From a bacterium (GTDB lineage: Bacteria > CAYTYR01 > UBA6262), in assembly GCA_028712895.1 (NCBI GenBank), contig JAQTPL010000012.1, forward strand, positions 1 to 45,297: a stretch of 45,297 nucleotides of DNA, given 5' to 3'. The notes under the pieces were generated by a model. It saw only the letters and a program-made list of their open reading frames with translations. It made no database searches and was not told the DNA's origin. Positions 7,120-14,934 of the stretch are shown here, one piece after another. Both the position numbers and the translations under genes were made by a program. Position 1 is the first letter of the stretch. The number at the start of each line of letters is the position of its first letter.

Positions 7120-7148
7120 GACTCGCGACCCGAGACTCGCCAACTCGC
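7120..7148. repeat. Tandem word in the lexA/DUF6504 spacer
   Basis: GACTCGC occurs at 7120-7126 and 7134-7140, and AACTCGC at 7142-7148. A -10-like TATAAT (minus strand, 7115-7110) follows, but without a recognisable -35. Confidence 0.6.
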
Positions 7149-7158
7149 AGATTATATT

Positions 7159-7764
7159 TTAGTATTTTCTAAACACTCCCACTACCTTACCGACTATTTG
7201 TATCTCCGGATTAATGATAGGCTGGTACGCGGGGTTAGCTGCTTCCAAGCGGAATTGGCTGTGCCTGGTATCGCGGTATATTTTTTTGACCGTAACTTCT
7301 TCGCCAATGCGGGCGACGACTATCTCTCCGTTCTCGGTGCGGCTATTGATGCGCACCAGGACAAAATCTCCCTCATAGATCCCGGCGCCGCTCATACTGT
7401 CGCCTTTTACCCGCAGGGCAAAATCAGCATTATTACCCAACAACGATCTATCCAGGTTAACATACCCTTCAATATTTTCTATGGCCAATAGCGGAGCGCC
7501 GGCGCGGACTTGTCCCAAAATTGGTATATTCAGGAGCGAAGCCTGGGTCAGCCCGGTAATCTCCAGGAAACGCGCTTTAAACTTGCCCCGTTTGCGGATA
7601 TAGCCTTTGTCCTCCAGTATCCGCAGGTAATCCTGCACTGTGCCGATGGACTTGAACCTGAATTCTTTCATGATCTCCCGCAAAGTCGGCGGCACGCCGT
7701 TCTGCAGCTGAGACTCCTTGATAAAATCAAATATCCCTTTTTGTTTTTCCGTTAATACTTGCAT
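7159..7764 (-). CDS. lexA: LexA repressor
   Basis: 201 residues. N-terminal winged helix ('PPTLREIMKEFRFKSIGTVQ', residues 25-44), then the self-cleavage site Ala88-Gly89 in 'QVRAGAP', the catalytic serine Ser123 in 'GDSMSG' and the catalytic lysine Lys160 in 'EEVTVKK'. LexA represses DNA-damage genes and cleaves itself when RecA filaments form. A 16-bp palindrome is embedded in its promoter (separate entry), implying autoregulation. It heads a probable SOS operon with the DUF6504 gene and dinB. The recognition helix is not of the E. coli or Bacillus type as far as I can see, in keeping with the unusual operator. Confidence 0.96.
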   Translation of the reverse strand: MQVLTEKQKGIFDFIKESQLQNGVPPTLREIMKEFRFKSIGTVQDYLRILEDKGYIRKRGKFKARFLEITGLTQASLLNIPILGQVRAGAPLLAIENIEGYVNLDRSLLGNNADFALRVKGDSMSGAGIYEGDFVLVRINSRTENGEIVVARIGEEVTVKKIYRDTRHSQFRLEAANPAYQPIINPEIQIVGKVVGVFRKY

Positions 7765-7768
7765 TTTA

Positions 7769-7952
7769 ACCTCAGTTTGCCAGTCAATACAAAAAGCAGC
7801 CAGAACGAGGGACAGTCAATACGAGAATCAGTAACTACGAGGTTCAGTCAAAACATATACAGTGCTTTAATTAACTGCTATTCGCTTTTACTGGCAACTG
7901 CTCTTTGTTTTGACTGCTCTTTGTTTTGACTGCTTTTCGTCTTTACTGTATC
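7769..7952. repeat. Opposed arrays of a ~16-bp word in the lexA leader
   Basis: On the plus strand from 7784 to 7865 the word CAGTCAAtACgAgaa repeats about five times with variation; from 7866 to 7952 the same type of word runs on the other strand, where GCAGTCAAAACAAAGA is present as two exact neighbours. The two arrays face each other, so the lexA 5' untranslated region (about 180 nt) could fold into a long imperfect hairpin. Confidence 0.75.
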
Positions 7953-7979
7953 AATACCATACAAATGTATGGTTGTCAA
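7951..7979 (-). promoter_or_regulatory. lexA promoter with embedded palindromic operator
   Basis: Minus strand TTGACA (7979-7974), a spacer of exactly 17, and TATTGA (7956-7951). The spacer holds the perfect 16-bp palindrome CCATACAAATGTATGG (plus strand 7957-7972). A repressor bound there would block polymerase. The palindrome differs from the E. coli (CTGT-N8-ACAG) and Bacillus (CGAAC-N4-GTTCG) boxes. That LexA is the ligand is inferred from position. Confidence 0.8.
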
Positions 7980-7980
7980 G

Positions 7981-8017
7981 GGAAAAAATAAAGGAGGCGA
8001 TTAAAAATGCTTCCTTT
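7981..8017 (-). terminator. Intrinsic terminator after greA
   Basis: Minus strand AAAGGAAGC (8017-8009) pairs with GCCTCCTTT (7998-7990) with one G-U pair, loop of 10, followed by ATTTTTTCC. It lies just after the greA stop and just before the lexA promoter. Confidence 0.8.
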
Positions 8018-8029
8018 ATATATATTAGC

Positions 8030-8500
8030 CTATCGTGAAATTTCTATTATTTTATATTTCAGGGTCCCGGCGGGTATCTTAATCTCTACGATGTCGTCTT
8101 TCTTGAACCCAAGCAGCCCTTTGCCGATCGGTGAATTGATCGAGATCTTGCCTTTAGCGTAATCTGCTTCCATTTCCGACACGAGAGTATAGCATTCTTC
8201 TTCGTTGCAGCCGAGATCCATTAATTTTACGACCGAACCGATGGATATCTTGTCTTTAGGTATCCTGGATTCATCAAGGATCTCGGAACGGCCAAGTTTA
8301 CCTTCCAGCTCACTGATCTTTTTCTCATTGAGGGCCTGCGCTTCTTTCGCTGCGTCATATTCAGCATTTTCTGATATATCGCCTTTTTCCCTGGCTTCGC
8401 CGATCTCTTTGGCTAATTGTTTTCTTTTATTCGTTTTTAAGAAATCAATATCTTCTTTGATCTTTTGGTAAGCTTCCCTGGTCAGATAAATCTTCTCCAT
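8030..8500 (-). CDS. greA: Transcript cleavage factor GreA
   Basis: 156 residues, the usual length. The N-terminal coiled coil carries the acidic tip 'GDISENAEYDAAKEAQ', whose Asp/Glu pair enters the polymerase secondary channel, and the C-terminal FKBP-like domain has 'SIGSVVKLMDLG' and 'SPIGKGLLGFKKDDIVEI'. It rescues backtracked RNA polymerase by stimulating transcript cleavage. GGGAG lies before the ATG. It is the last gene of the run starting with the ferredoxin and ends at a clear terminator. Confidence 0.95.
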   Translation of the reverse strand: MEKIYLTREAYQKIKEDIDFLKTNKRKQLAKEIGEAREKGDISENAEYDAAKEAQALNEKKISELEGKLGRSEILDESRIPKDKISIGSVVKLMDLGCNEEECYTLVSEMEADYAKGKISINSPIGKGLLGFKKDDIVEIKIPAGTLKYKIIEISR

Positions 8501-8531
8501 AACTGCGTATAACTCCCTTTTTATAATCTAA

Positions 8532-8840
8532 TTACTGCTCTTTAATCGTTATTTTAAAATAGGTCCGGCCAATAAAAACAATATCCCCTTCTTTTAACGG
8601 CACCCGGCCGTGCACCTGATTTTTGCCTATAAATGTGCCGTTGGTGCTGGACAGGTCCGACACATAAGCATTACCCTCTTGCAAACCAATAATGGCATGT
8701 TTGCGGGATGCGCGATGATCATCGGTTAGGCACAAACCAGCCTCTTCCCCACGTCCGATGATAATAGAAGAATTATCCGCCACAAAAAAAGTCTCACCCT
8801 TATGGCTGCCAGTGGTTACGGTAATGGTTATTATCTTCAT
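8532..8840 (-). CDS. FHA-domain protein
   Basis: 102 residues consisting of one forkhead-associated domain: 'SIIIGRGEEAGLCLTDD', 'ASRKHAIIGLQEGNAYVSDL' and 'SSTNGTFIGKNQVHGRVPL', which hold the conserved Gly-Arg, Ser-x-x-His and Asn-Gly residues. FHA domains bind phosphothreonine peptides. No kinase of the Ser/Thr type is seen in the window. Its ATG overlaps the stop of the flavodiiron gene by four bases, so it is translationally coupled to it, an unusual pairing. Confidence 0.92.
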   Translation of the reverse strand: MKIITITVTTGSHKGETFFVADNSSIIIGRGEEAGLCLTDDHRASRKHAIIGLQEGNAYVSDLSSTNGTFIGKNQVHGRVPLKEGDIVFIGRTYFKITIKEQ

Positions 8841-10030
8841 ACGAGAATAGCTCCGGCAAATTCTTGCCCGAATTCTCTAGCCTTGGCCAGATCTTCTTCG
8901 GTCGGCGTAAAATTAGCTTTATAACCAGGCTCAAGGGTTTTTAATTTCAGGCTTTTAAACCTGTCCTCGATCATTTTAACCGCTTCCCCGCTCCAGCCGA
9001 AGGAACCATAGGCAGCGGCCAGCTTCAAATCAAGGCTCACTGTTTGAAACAGCCCCAGAACATCCCAAACAGGTTTGGGGATATCCCGGTTTATAGTAGG
9101 TGAACCGACCAGTAATCCATCTGCTTTTTCCAGCTCATTGCGGATCTCGTCTAAGCTTACTTCAGGTATATGGATCACTTTTACTTCAGTTTTCTCTGTT
9201 TTTAATCCAGCGGCAATCTGCTGGGTGATCTTTTCCGTATTCTTATGGGCAGAAAGATAAAGTACCAGGATACTCTTTTTTCCGCCAGGCAGTTTTTCAA
9301 TAGTAGAAAATTCCCGGTATTTCTGGACATACTGCAAGGGATTGTCCCGGTGGATCGGCCCGTGACTAGGAGCAATGATCTTCACCGGCACATCTTTGAC
9401 CTTAGCGACAGCCAAGAGCACCTTTTTTTTGAACGGCCGGACCAGGCAATCAAAATAAAAAGCAAAGTCTTCATTAAAATCACCGGCTGTATCATTAAAC
9501 ATCCCGGTCTCACTATAATAATGGCTGCCGAAAGCGTCACAGGGAAATAATACCTGGTCCTCGGTTAAATAAGTAAACATGGTATCAGGCCAGTGCAGAA
9601 ATGGAGCAATGACAAATTTCAAAGTGCGTCCACCCAGGTCAATACTTAGCTCGTCACTGGCTTCCAACACATTAAATTTACTATTAGTAAGCTCTTGGAG
9701 AAAAAGTGAGCCAGGCTTGGTGATCACCACGGTGACATTGGGGTTGAGCTTCAGGAATTCCAGGAATGAGCCAGAGTGGTCAGGCTCGGTATGGTTAATG
9801 ATTAAATAATCTATTTTCGCCGGGTCGCACACAGTTTTCAGGTTCGTCATAAAATCCTGGGCGAAAATCCCTTTCACGGTATCGATCAAGGCGATCTTAT
9901 TTTGTCCTTTGACCAGGTAAGAATTATAGGTGGTCCCATGTTGAGTCGGGAACAGGTCATCAAAAAGGCGCAATTCCGGATGTATCGCTCCCACCCAGAA
10001 CACATCTTTAACTATTTCAAATGGTTTCAT
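8837..10030 (-). CDS. Flavodiiron protein (FprA-type O2/NO reductase)
   Basis: 397 residues. The N-terminal metallo-beta-lactamase-like domain has the di-iron ligands 'HTEPDHSG' (H-x-E-x-D-H), 'LHWPD', 'FPCDAFG' and 'PSHGPI'; the C-terminal flavodoxin domain starts near residue 255 with the FMN loop 'YLSAHKNTEK'. It reduces O2 to water or NO to N2O in the cytoplasm, using electrons from rubredoxin. The rubredoxin gene is directly upstream. I chose the ATG at 10030, with GAAGGG upstream, over an in-frame TTG at 10036. O2 versus NO preference cannot be told. Confidence 0.95.
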   Translation of the reverse strand: MKPFEIVKDVFWVGAIHPELRLFDDLFPTQHGTTYNSYLVKGQNKIALIDTVKGIFAQDFMTNLKTVCDPAKIDYLIINHTEPDHSGSFLEFLKLNPNVTVVITKPGSLFLQELTNSKFNVLEASDELSIDLGGRTLKFVIAPFLHWPDTMFTYLTEDQVLFPCDAFGSHYYSETGMFNDTAGDFNEDFAFYFDCLVRPFKKKVLLAVAKVKDVPVKIIAPSHGPIHRDNPLQYVQKYREFSTIEKLPGGKKSILVLYLSAHKNTEKITQQIAAGLKTEKTEVKVIHIPEVSLDEIRNELEKADGLLVGSPTINRDIPKPVWDVLGLFQTVSLDLKLAAAYGSFGWSGEAVKMIEDRFKSLKLKTLEPGYKANFTPTEEDLAKAREFGQEFAGAILV

Positions 10031-10044
10031 AACCAAACCCTTCT

Positions 10045-10085
10045 GTTTGACATTCGCGCTATTCGCTGTAATTCGCTGTATTTCG
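10045..10085. repeat. Tandem ATTCGC words between rubredoxin and flavodiiron genes
   Basis: ATTCGCgct, ATTCGCTGTA, ATTCGCTGTA and TTTCG follow one another. This gap has no other visible signal apart from the ribosome site of the flavodiiron gene. Confidence 0.75.
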
Positions 10086-10090
10086 TGTTT

Positions 10091-10249
10091 TTAGATCTTT
10101 TCGAACTGGTCTTTCGGCGCGCCGCACTCCGGGCACACCCAGTCAGCCGGCAATTGTTCAAAAGAAGTTCCCGGAGCAATGCCATTATCCGGGTCTCCTT
10201 TGGCCGGGTCATAGATATAGCCGCAAACTAAGCACTTGAATTTATCCAT
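10091..10249 (-). CDS. Rubredoxin
   Basis: 52 residues, the standard size. The iron ligands are in '[12 protein letters not shown]' and '[13 protein letters not shown]'. The ATG at 10249 has GGAG upstream; an earlier in-frame start at 10291 would overlap the ferredoxin gene and add a tail unlike rubredoxins. It carries single electrons and is the known donor of flavodiiron proteins, whose gene follows. The start lies eight bases after the ferredoxin stop. Confidence 0.95.
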   Translation of the reverse strand: MDKFKCLVCGYIYDPAKGDPDNGIAPGTSFEQLPADWVCPECGAPKDQFEKI

Positions 10250-10257
10250 GTTGTCTC

Positions 10258-10446
10258 CTATTCTTCGATAGTAATTGCTTCCACAGGGCAATTTTGAGCT
10301 GCTTCCCTGGCAGTGTCTTCCGCATTGGATGGGACGACATCAACAATGACCACCGCTAAGTCGCCATCCATTTTGAAAACATCGGGACAATTATCAGCAC
10401 ACAAATTACAACCGATACAGGTATCACTGTTTACTTTTGCTTTCAT
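10258..10446 (-). CDS. Single-cluster ferredoxin
   Basis: 62 residues with one iron-sulfur motif '[12 protein letters not shown]' and a later 'NCPVEAI', the pattern of monocluster ferredoxins of Desulfovibrio or Thermotoga type. The cysteine spacing (three in C-x2-C-x2-C plus the distant CP) supports one 4Fe-4S cluster; the extra cysteine before the proline could form a disulfide with another. Cytoplasmic electron carrier, probably feeding the rubredoxin/flavodiiron chain encoded downstream in the same run. Confidence 0.9.
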   Translation of the reverse strand: MKAKVNSDTCIGCNLCADNCPDVFKMDGDLAVVIVDVVPSNAEDTAREAAQNCPVEAITIEE

Positions 10447-10461
10447 GCCGCTATCCCTCCC

Positions 10462-11028
10462 TTATTTTATCCCTAATTCTTGTAACCGGCCCTCATAATC
10501 CTGTTCTCCACCAGAAGAACGCCACTTGATATTCCTTTTTTGGTCTAAATATATAATAGTGGGTATTCCCAATATTTTATACTGGCCGGTGATTTCACCT
10601 TTTTCATCAAGCAGTACCGGATATGGGATCTTATATTTATCCACTAGTTTCTGTACACGATCCCGGCTTTCCTTCGGATCGATATGAATAATTTCCAGTC
10701 CCTTATAATTGTATTTATTATAAAGAGCTTTCAAGGCTGGGATCTCTTGTACGCAATAAGAGCACCACGTCGCGCTGAAGACCAGGATAATCACCTTCTT
10801 TTTGGCAAAATCTTTCATTAAGCTGACCTCATTGCCGGCCAGGTTTTTCAAAGTGAAATCAATAGCTTGCCCGCCGGGACTACCGGCAGGCTGGACTTGA
10901 CGCTGAGAATTGCTGTTTCCGGCAGACTTTGACAGCTCAAGTTCATCTATTTCCCCCGCCATACAGGTTAAAACAATTCCAGCCAGGCAATTTAAAATAA
11001 TTGCTACTAGAACTAGCTTTTTCAACAC
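10462..11028 (-). CDS. Exported thioredoxin-fold (TlpA/ResA-like) protein
   Basis: 188 residues. A signal peptide covers residues 1-24, then a short Ser/Gln/Pro-rich linker, then a thioredoxin fold of the AhpC/TSA-TlpA class: 'IDFTLKNLAGNEVSLMKDF', the active site 'SATWCSYCVQE' and the cis-proline 'LGIPTIIYLD'. It would reduce or isomerise thiols in the periplasm, for example in cytochrome maturation or oxidative stress defence. The start is GTG at 11028 with AGGAGG upstream. It precedes the ferredoxin gene by 15 bases and is probably cotranscribed. Confidence 0.9.
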   Translation of the reverse strand: MLKKLVLVAIILNCLAGIVLTCMAGEIDELELSKSAGNSNSQRQVQPAGSPGGQAIDFTLKNLAGNEVSLMKDFAKKKVIILVFSATWCSYCVQEIPALKALYNKYNYKGLEIIHIDPKESRDRVQKLVDKYKIPYPVLLDEKGEITGQYKILGIPTIIYLDQKRNIKWRSSGGEQDYEGRLQELGIK

Positions 11029-11042
11029 TATTTCCTCCTTTT

Positions 11043-11077
11043 AATCCGTGTGATCATCTTTTAAATCCGTGTGATCA
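11043..11077. repeat. Direct repeat AATCCGTGTGATCA x2
   Basis: AATCCGTGTGATCA is present at 11043-11056 and 11064-11077 (pitch 21). Related words AATCCGCGTAAT occur around the porin gene at 37.9-39.1 kb. Confidence 0.85.
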
Positions 11078-11145
11078 AGACATCCCAAGTGACATCATAT
11101 TCTTTATAATGAATTTTAATATTTTGTCAAGCTCTAAACTGGCTA

Positions 11146-12567
11146 CTACCATTTGATCCTGACCCGGTATGCCACTTTGGTTTCCCCGTTTTTTGGCACA
11201 TTAACAACATACTTCAGGGTGTGGGCTTCCACTTTTTCAGCTTGATGCGAGGATTGCAGTATCTTCCAGTCCCCGGGAACCGGTTCAATAATGCTCACTT
11301 TGGCATCAGCGTTCTTATGATTACGCAGGCTAATCTCCCAGGCAACTTCATAAACCGTACTGGAGACGGCCTTAAAATCTGTTTGTTTCCGTTCCCCGAT
11401 CACATCAAAAGCTTCGCCCATTTTGATCTTGATAGTCTCGTCTTTTGGCGTATGATCAATCCTATCTTCACCGATAAATTGCAGGTTGCCCCGGGGATCT
11501 GCTTTATATACCCGGATAATGCCTTTAGGTAAAGGCATGCCCAGGCGGTTTTCTTTTTTATTGTCAACATTGATATAGACGCCGACTTTCTGGTTAGAGA
11601 TAGGCTGGCCATATGAACTTCGGTAATAATATTCTGCTCCCCAGAAAATCAACTCTTTCCGTACCGGCACATTCGCTGCCTCCAGCAGGCTAATCTGTTT
11701 GGTCTGGTTCTGTTTGATGGTACTTTTCCGATCCAGGGTATAAAGGTGGTATTCAAAAAAACTTTCTTCCTTGAAAGAGCTTTCCCTGGCTACTGCTCCG
11801 GCCATACTCATGGCTTTATCATAACGCATCTCCGGCTCGTTCGCTCTGTTCACATCGCCGGCCACTAACTGGATAGCGGCATCTTTGTAAGTGGCCCCGC
11901 TTTTATTGTCAATAGTCACCCAGCCGCTCACATCCGCGGCATTATCATCCTTATTGAGCACGGTTACATAATCAGCTTTCCAGTTGATACCTCCGGTCAG
12001 GTAACTGACTTCCAGTTTCTGCGCTTTAGCCAGTTCATTTTCCAACAGCCACACCAAGGTCGGTTGGGCGATCAGGTTTTCCGGTATTTCCGGGTAGATC
12101 ACTTGCCCGGGTGCATAGGCATAGATCTCATCTCCTACCTGGAAAATGGGCCCATTATTTACGCTGAGCAGTTTGGCATTATATACTTCTTCTTTACCGG
12201 TATACTGGTTCTTTTCCCTGATTTTGACAGTCTTCCCGACAAATTTTTCCATCAATTTTTCCGGACTGAGCAGGTCATACTCGTAATTTTGTTCCAGTAT
12301 ATTCAGGCTCAAGGGATCAGTTAATGATTTAATATGCACGGTAGTGGGATTGATCTGGCTGGCCACATCCATGAACTTAAGATCAACGGTCCCTTGGGGC
12401 AGGCTAATATTACGGGTGTCTTTCACTAATCCTAAATTAGAATTGTAAATAGTGATAGACAGTGCTTCCTGGTCATTTAAAGTGCTTTTGATCCCTGCCT
12501 CCTTCGCCCCTAAGAAGCCTGGCACCATTATTATCAACAATAATAATCCTTTTGCTTTATTATGCAT
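11146..12567 (-). CDS. Exported DUF4139-domain protein
   Basis: 473 residues from the ATG at 12567, preceded by GGGAGGATAGT; an upstream in-frame start at 12603 is rejected because it lacks a site and spoils the signal peptide. Residues 1-21 are a signal peptide. The body matches DUF4139: 'LSITIYNSNLGLVKDTR' at the start, 'WKADYVTVLNKD...ADVSGWVTIDNKSG' split over the middle, and the repeated beta-sandwich pattern to the end 'GETKVAYRVRIKW'. The role of the family is unknown. It is the last gene of the large signalling run (13.3-20.2 kb). Confidence 0.85.
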   Translation of the reverse strand: MHNKAKGLLLLIIMVPGFLGAKEAGIKSTLNDQEALSITIYNSNLGLVKDTRNISLPQGTVDLKFMDVASQINPTTVHIKSLTDPLSLNILEQNYEYDLLSPEKLMEKFVGKTVKIREKNQYTGKEEVYNAKLLSVNNGPIFQVGDEIYAYAPGQVIYPEIPENLIAQPTLVWLLENELAKAQKLEVSYLTGGINWKADYVTVLNKDDNAADVSGWVTIDNKSGATYKDAAIQLVAGDVNRANEPEMRYDKAMSMAGAVARESSFKEESFFEYHLYTLDRKSTIKQNQTKQISLLEAANVPVRKELIFWGAEYYYRSSYGQPISNQKVGVYINVDNKKENRLGMPLPKGIIRVYKADPRGNLQFIGEDRIDHTPKDETIKIKMGEAFDVIGERKQTDFKAVSSTVYEVAWEISLRNHKNADAKVSIIEPVPGDWKILQSSHQAEKVEAHTLKYVVNVPKNGETKVAYRVRIKW

Positions 12568-12622
12568 ACTATCCTCCCTCGGACCCTGGATTATCCTGCT
12601 CACAGCCGGATAATTGTTTATT

Positions 12623-13366
12623 TTACCTTACTTGCAGCATAAAAGGGATGGTATTCATCTTTTTCTTGGTTCTATATTCCAGCCACAGCTTGTACATCCC
12701 TTTCTGTGGAAAGGTTACCTTGAAATGCAGCTCTGGCCCATAGGTGGCGGCGCCTTGTTCCTCAGATTGGGTTTGCAGATAGATTTCCTGATTAGCATTC
12801 ATGGCGATCAGGTGTGCCCCCCGATCGGCATAAGGCAGCAAAGTTTTGATCGGTTTGCCTGATTTTGTTATCGCGAAAATAAAAGTAAACATAGTTTCAG
12901 TCTTTTCTTTCACTTCTTCCTGATCAGTAATAAAACAGACTGTATCTCCGTCTGCCGTGCGTTTTTCATTATCCAGGTACATTCTCACCGTACCAAACTT
13001 ATTGATCCGCTTGCCCACATCCAGTGGCACAATTTTCACGACCGGCACACTGCCGGCAGGATGGAAATAGAAATAGAGCAGATACCGGTCTTCCTCCGGG
13101 AACATAACCTCTTGCGTAAAATTACCGGCAGCGTCAGCAACCGGGAAAAAATGGAACATCATTTCCAGGTCCTTATCGACCAAGACCAGATGCATCTTCT
13201 GGCCGGCTATTTCCTCCAGGTCCGCTGTCCCGACATTGAAAACCAGGGGGATAGGTATGTTTACCGCCAGTTTAACCGGTTTTTCTTTAAAAGTTATTTC
13301 ATAACCCCAGCCGTTAACTGCCAGGCAGATCAGGAATAAAATGCACAATATTTTTTTCACCTGCAC
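12623..13366 (-). CDS. Exported protein with two Ig-like halves (YtkA-like pattern)
   Basis: 247 residues from the GTG at 13366 (AAAGGGG upstream), which gives a proper signal peptide 'KKILCILFLICLAVNGWG'. Two beta-rich halves follow the layout seen in secreted YtkA-like proteins: each has a histidine-containing 'MHLVLVDKDLEMMFHFFP' or 'AHLIAMN' strand and the C-terminal half ends in 'KVTFPQKGMYKLWLEYR'. I do not recognise a defined family and assign no reaction. The start overlaps the stop of the PilZ gene upstream by 10 bases. Confidence 0.7.
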   Translation of the reverse strand: MQVKKILCILFLICLAVNGWGYEITFKEKPVKLAVNIPIPLVFNVGTADLEEIAGQKMHLVLVDKDLEMMFHFFPVADAAGNFTQEVMFPEEDRYLLYFYFHPAGSVPVVKIVPLDVGKRINKFGTVRMYLDNEKRTADGDTVCFITDQEEVKEKTETMFTFIFAITKSGKPIKTLLPYADRGAHLIAMNANQEIYLQTQSEEQGAATYGPELHFKVTFPQKGMYKLWLEYRTKKKMNTIPFMLQVR

Positions 13367-13710
13367 GGGTTCCCCTTTACTGGATATTGATGTTTGGTCA
13401 CATAGGTGATCAATAAATCCATTTTGTTTTTCGGTAAACTGGTAAATTTTAAGCCAATGAAACAACCATGCTGATTCCGGGTATAATGGGCCACTGAAGC
13501 ATGGACATCATTAAGAATAATGTCCTCACGCAGCATGATCTGCAAGATCAATTTGTCTATCTGGGGGAAAGGCCTGGCCGAGTAAATTTTTGCCCCGCCT
13601 TTGCTGATATCGACTATGACCCCTTCGCCTACAGGAGTAATGGACTCCAAACCGAAAAATTTAACCGGAATAGCAGCCTGATAACGTTGGATACGCAATT
13701 GTTCAGCCAT
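13357..13710 (-). CDS. PilZ-domain protein
   Basis: 117 residues. N-terminal arginine region 'RIQRYQAAIPVKF' and the D-x-S-x-x-G motif in 'VIVDISKGGAKIYS' fit PilZ; the C-terminal part has the usual 'GCFIGLKFTSLPK'. The first arginine motif is not a full RxxxR, so cyclic di-GMP binding may be weak. It overlaps the GATase1-like gene upstream by eight bases. Confidence 0.8.
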   Translation of the reverse strand: MAEQLRIQRYQAAIPVKFFGLESITPVGEGVIVDISKGGAKIYSARPFPQIDKLILQIMLREDIILNDVHASVAHYTRNQHGCFIGLKFTSLPKNKMDLLITYVTKHQYPVKGNPCR

Positions 13711-14464
13711 GCTGGTCCTTGGCTAAGACCAGAGTTATCAAGGCCTGGACAAATTTTATATACTCCTGACCAACTTCCATAAAGTAGCCAGCCGCATTTT
13801 CTATTTTTATTTTTCTCTGTCCCCAATCAACCAAACCGCCGGCCCAGTGCGGGGCCAGATCGCTCATATAGCAGGCGGTGCGCCCTTTACCGGAACAACC
13901 AGCGACCAGAAGCGGATATTCTTTTTTCGAGAGACTGATTTTCGGTAAATTCACTTGCAGGTCCCGTATTGCCAATAACAATTTACTGCCGGGTCGGGGA
14001 ACAACTTTATTATAGCCGCCGATCAATGGCCCCTTTTTAAATCTGGCGCAACTGAATCCCGGATCCCAGTCCCTTTTAGGCAGGATGACTCCTCCTTGGG
14101 AGCAATTGACCCGGTCATCGCGGGCCAAACAACGAACCGGCAAAACTTTCGCTAATTTTGAGTGATCATAATTCCCGTCATAACCATGGAAAGAACCCCA
14201 GCCACCGATCATGAGTAACCCGGTACCGTTATCCACCATCTTGACCAGTTTTTCCTGCGCTGCCCGGGAGATCCGGACAGATGGATAATCACTTAATATT
14301 ATGGCGTCATAGTGTTTATGCAGTTGACGATCCGTTAAAGACCGCCGGGAGGGGACATAGTCAAGCCTATAGCCTAAATGATTGAGCACGCCATAAAGAT
14401 AACGGGCTGCATGCCGCAAATTGTCATCGCCGCAATAAAGGATGAAAATTTTATTATTTTTCAT
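13703..14464 (-). CDS. GATase1-like (PF07090-type) protein
   Basis: 253 residues. The pattern 'KHYDAIILSDYPSVRI', 'GTGLLMIGGWGSFHGYDGNY' and 'KLAKVLPVRCL' is that of the putative glutamine amidotransferase (GATase1_like) family, a flavodoxin-like fold related to ThuA. The nucleophile cysteine of true amidotransferases is not in its usual place, so an amidotransferase reaction is doubtful. No signal peptide. It overlaps the receiver gene upstream by 11 bases and the PilZ gene downstream by eight, so it is firmly part of the signalling run. Confidence 0.75.
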   Translation of the reverse strand: MKNNKIFILYCGDDNLRHAARYLYGVLNHLGYRLDYVPSRRSLTDRQLHKHYDAIILSDYPSVRISRAAQEKLVKMVDNGTGLLMIGGWGSFHGYDGNYDHSKLAKVLPVRCLARDDRVNCSQGGVILPKRDWDPGFSCARFKKGPLIGGYNKVVPRPGSKLLLAIRDLQVNLPKISLSKKEYPLLVAGCSGKGRTACYMSDLAPHWAGGLVDWGQRKIKIENAAGYFMEVGQEYIKFVQALITLVLAKDQHG

Positions 14465-14855
14465 GGTTATCAGGATTACGGGCAGCCAGTAACTCGCGAA
14501 TTTTGGCTAATAGCTTTTCAGCCTCAAAAGGTTTGTTCATGAAGGCATCAGCGCCAACCTCTGCCCCGGTTTTACGGTCACTTTCACCAGCTTTGGCAGT
14601 CAGCATGATAATAGGAATATCCTTATACTGGGCATCGTATTTCAACATGCGGGCGACATGAAATCCATCCATGCCCGGCAGCATCAGGTCTAAAACTATC
14701 AGGTCAGGACGCAGACTGCGAGCCGTATTCAAAGCTTCTTTACCATCCCTGGCGACGATCACTTCATAGCCGGATGATTCCAGCCGCATGCGGATCACGG
14801 TCACGATGTCCGCTGCATCATCTACCAGCAGTATTTTCTTTTTAGTCTCAGCCAT
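14454..14855 (-). CDS. Single-domain response regulator receiver
   Basis: 134 residues from the ATG at 14855 (AAAGGAAC upstream); an earlier in-frame start at 14903 runs through a perfect hairpin and is rejected. The receiver has the acidic pair 'LLVDDAAD', the phosphoacceptor Asp56 in 'LIVLDLMLPGMDGF', the threonine in 'IIMLTAKAGE' and the lysine in 'MNKPFE'. No output domain. It probably receives phosphate from one of the two histidine kinases encoded upstream in the same run. Confidence 0.93.
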   Translation of the reverse strand: MAETKKKILLVDDAADIVTVIRMRLESSGYEVIVARDGKEALNTARSLRPDLIVLDLMLPGMDGFHVARMLKYDAQYKDIPIIMLTAKAGESDRKTGAEVGADAFMNKPFEAEKLLAKIRELLAARNPDNHEK

Positions 14856-14888
14856 TAAATAGTTCCTTTCTTTAGCTGCTATCCGCGA

Positions 14889-14909
14889 GTTCCGATGTCG
14901 CATCGGAAC
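14889..14909. repeat. Perfect 9-bp hairpin between the two receiver genes
   Basis: GTTCCGATG-TCG-CATCGGAAC. It has no T tract on the minus strand side, so it is more likely a processing or mRNA-stability structure than a terminator. Confidence 0.75.
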
Positions 14910-14934
14910 GGACCGCCATCTGCCATCTTTTTAT

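Noticed and set aside
14855-14903. Upstream start for the receiver gene
   Set aside because: It would put a perfect hairpin inside the coding sequence and add residues foreign to receivers; the ATG at 14855 has a ribosome site.
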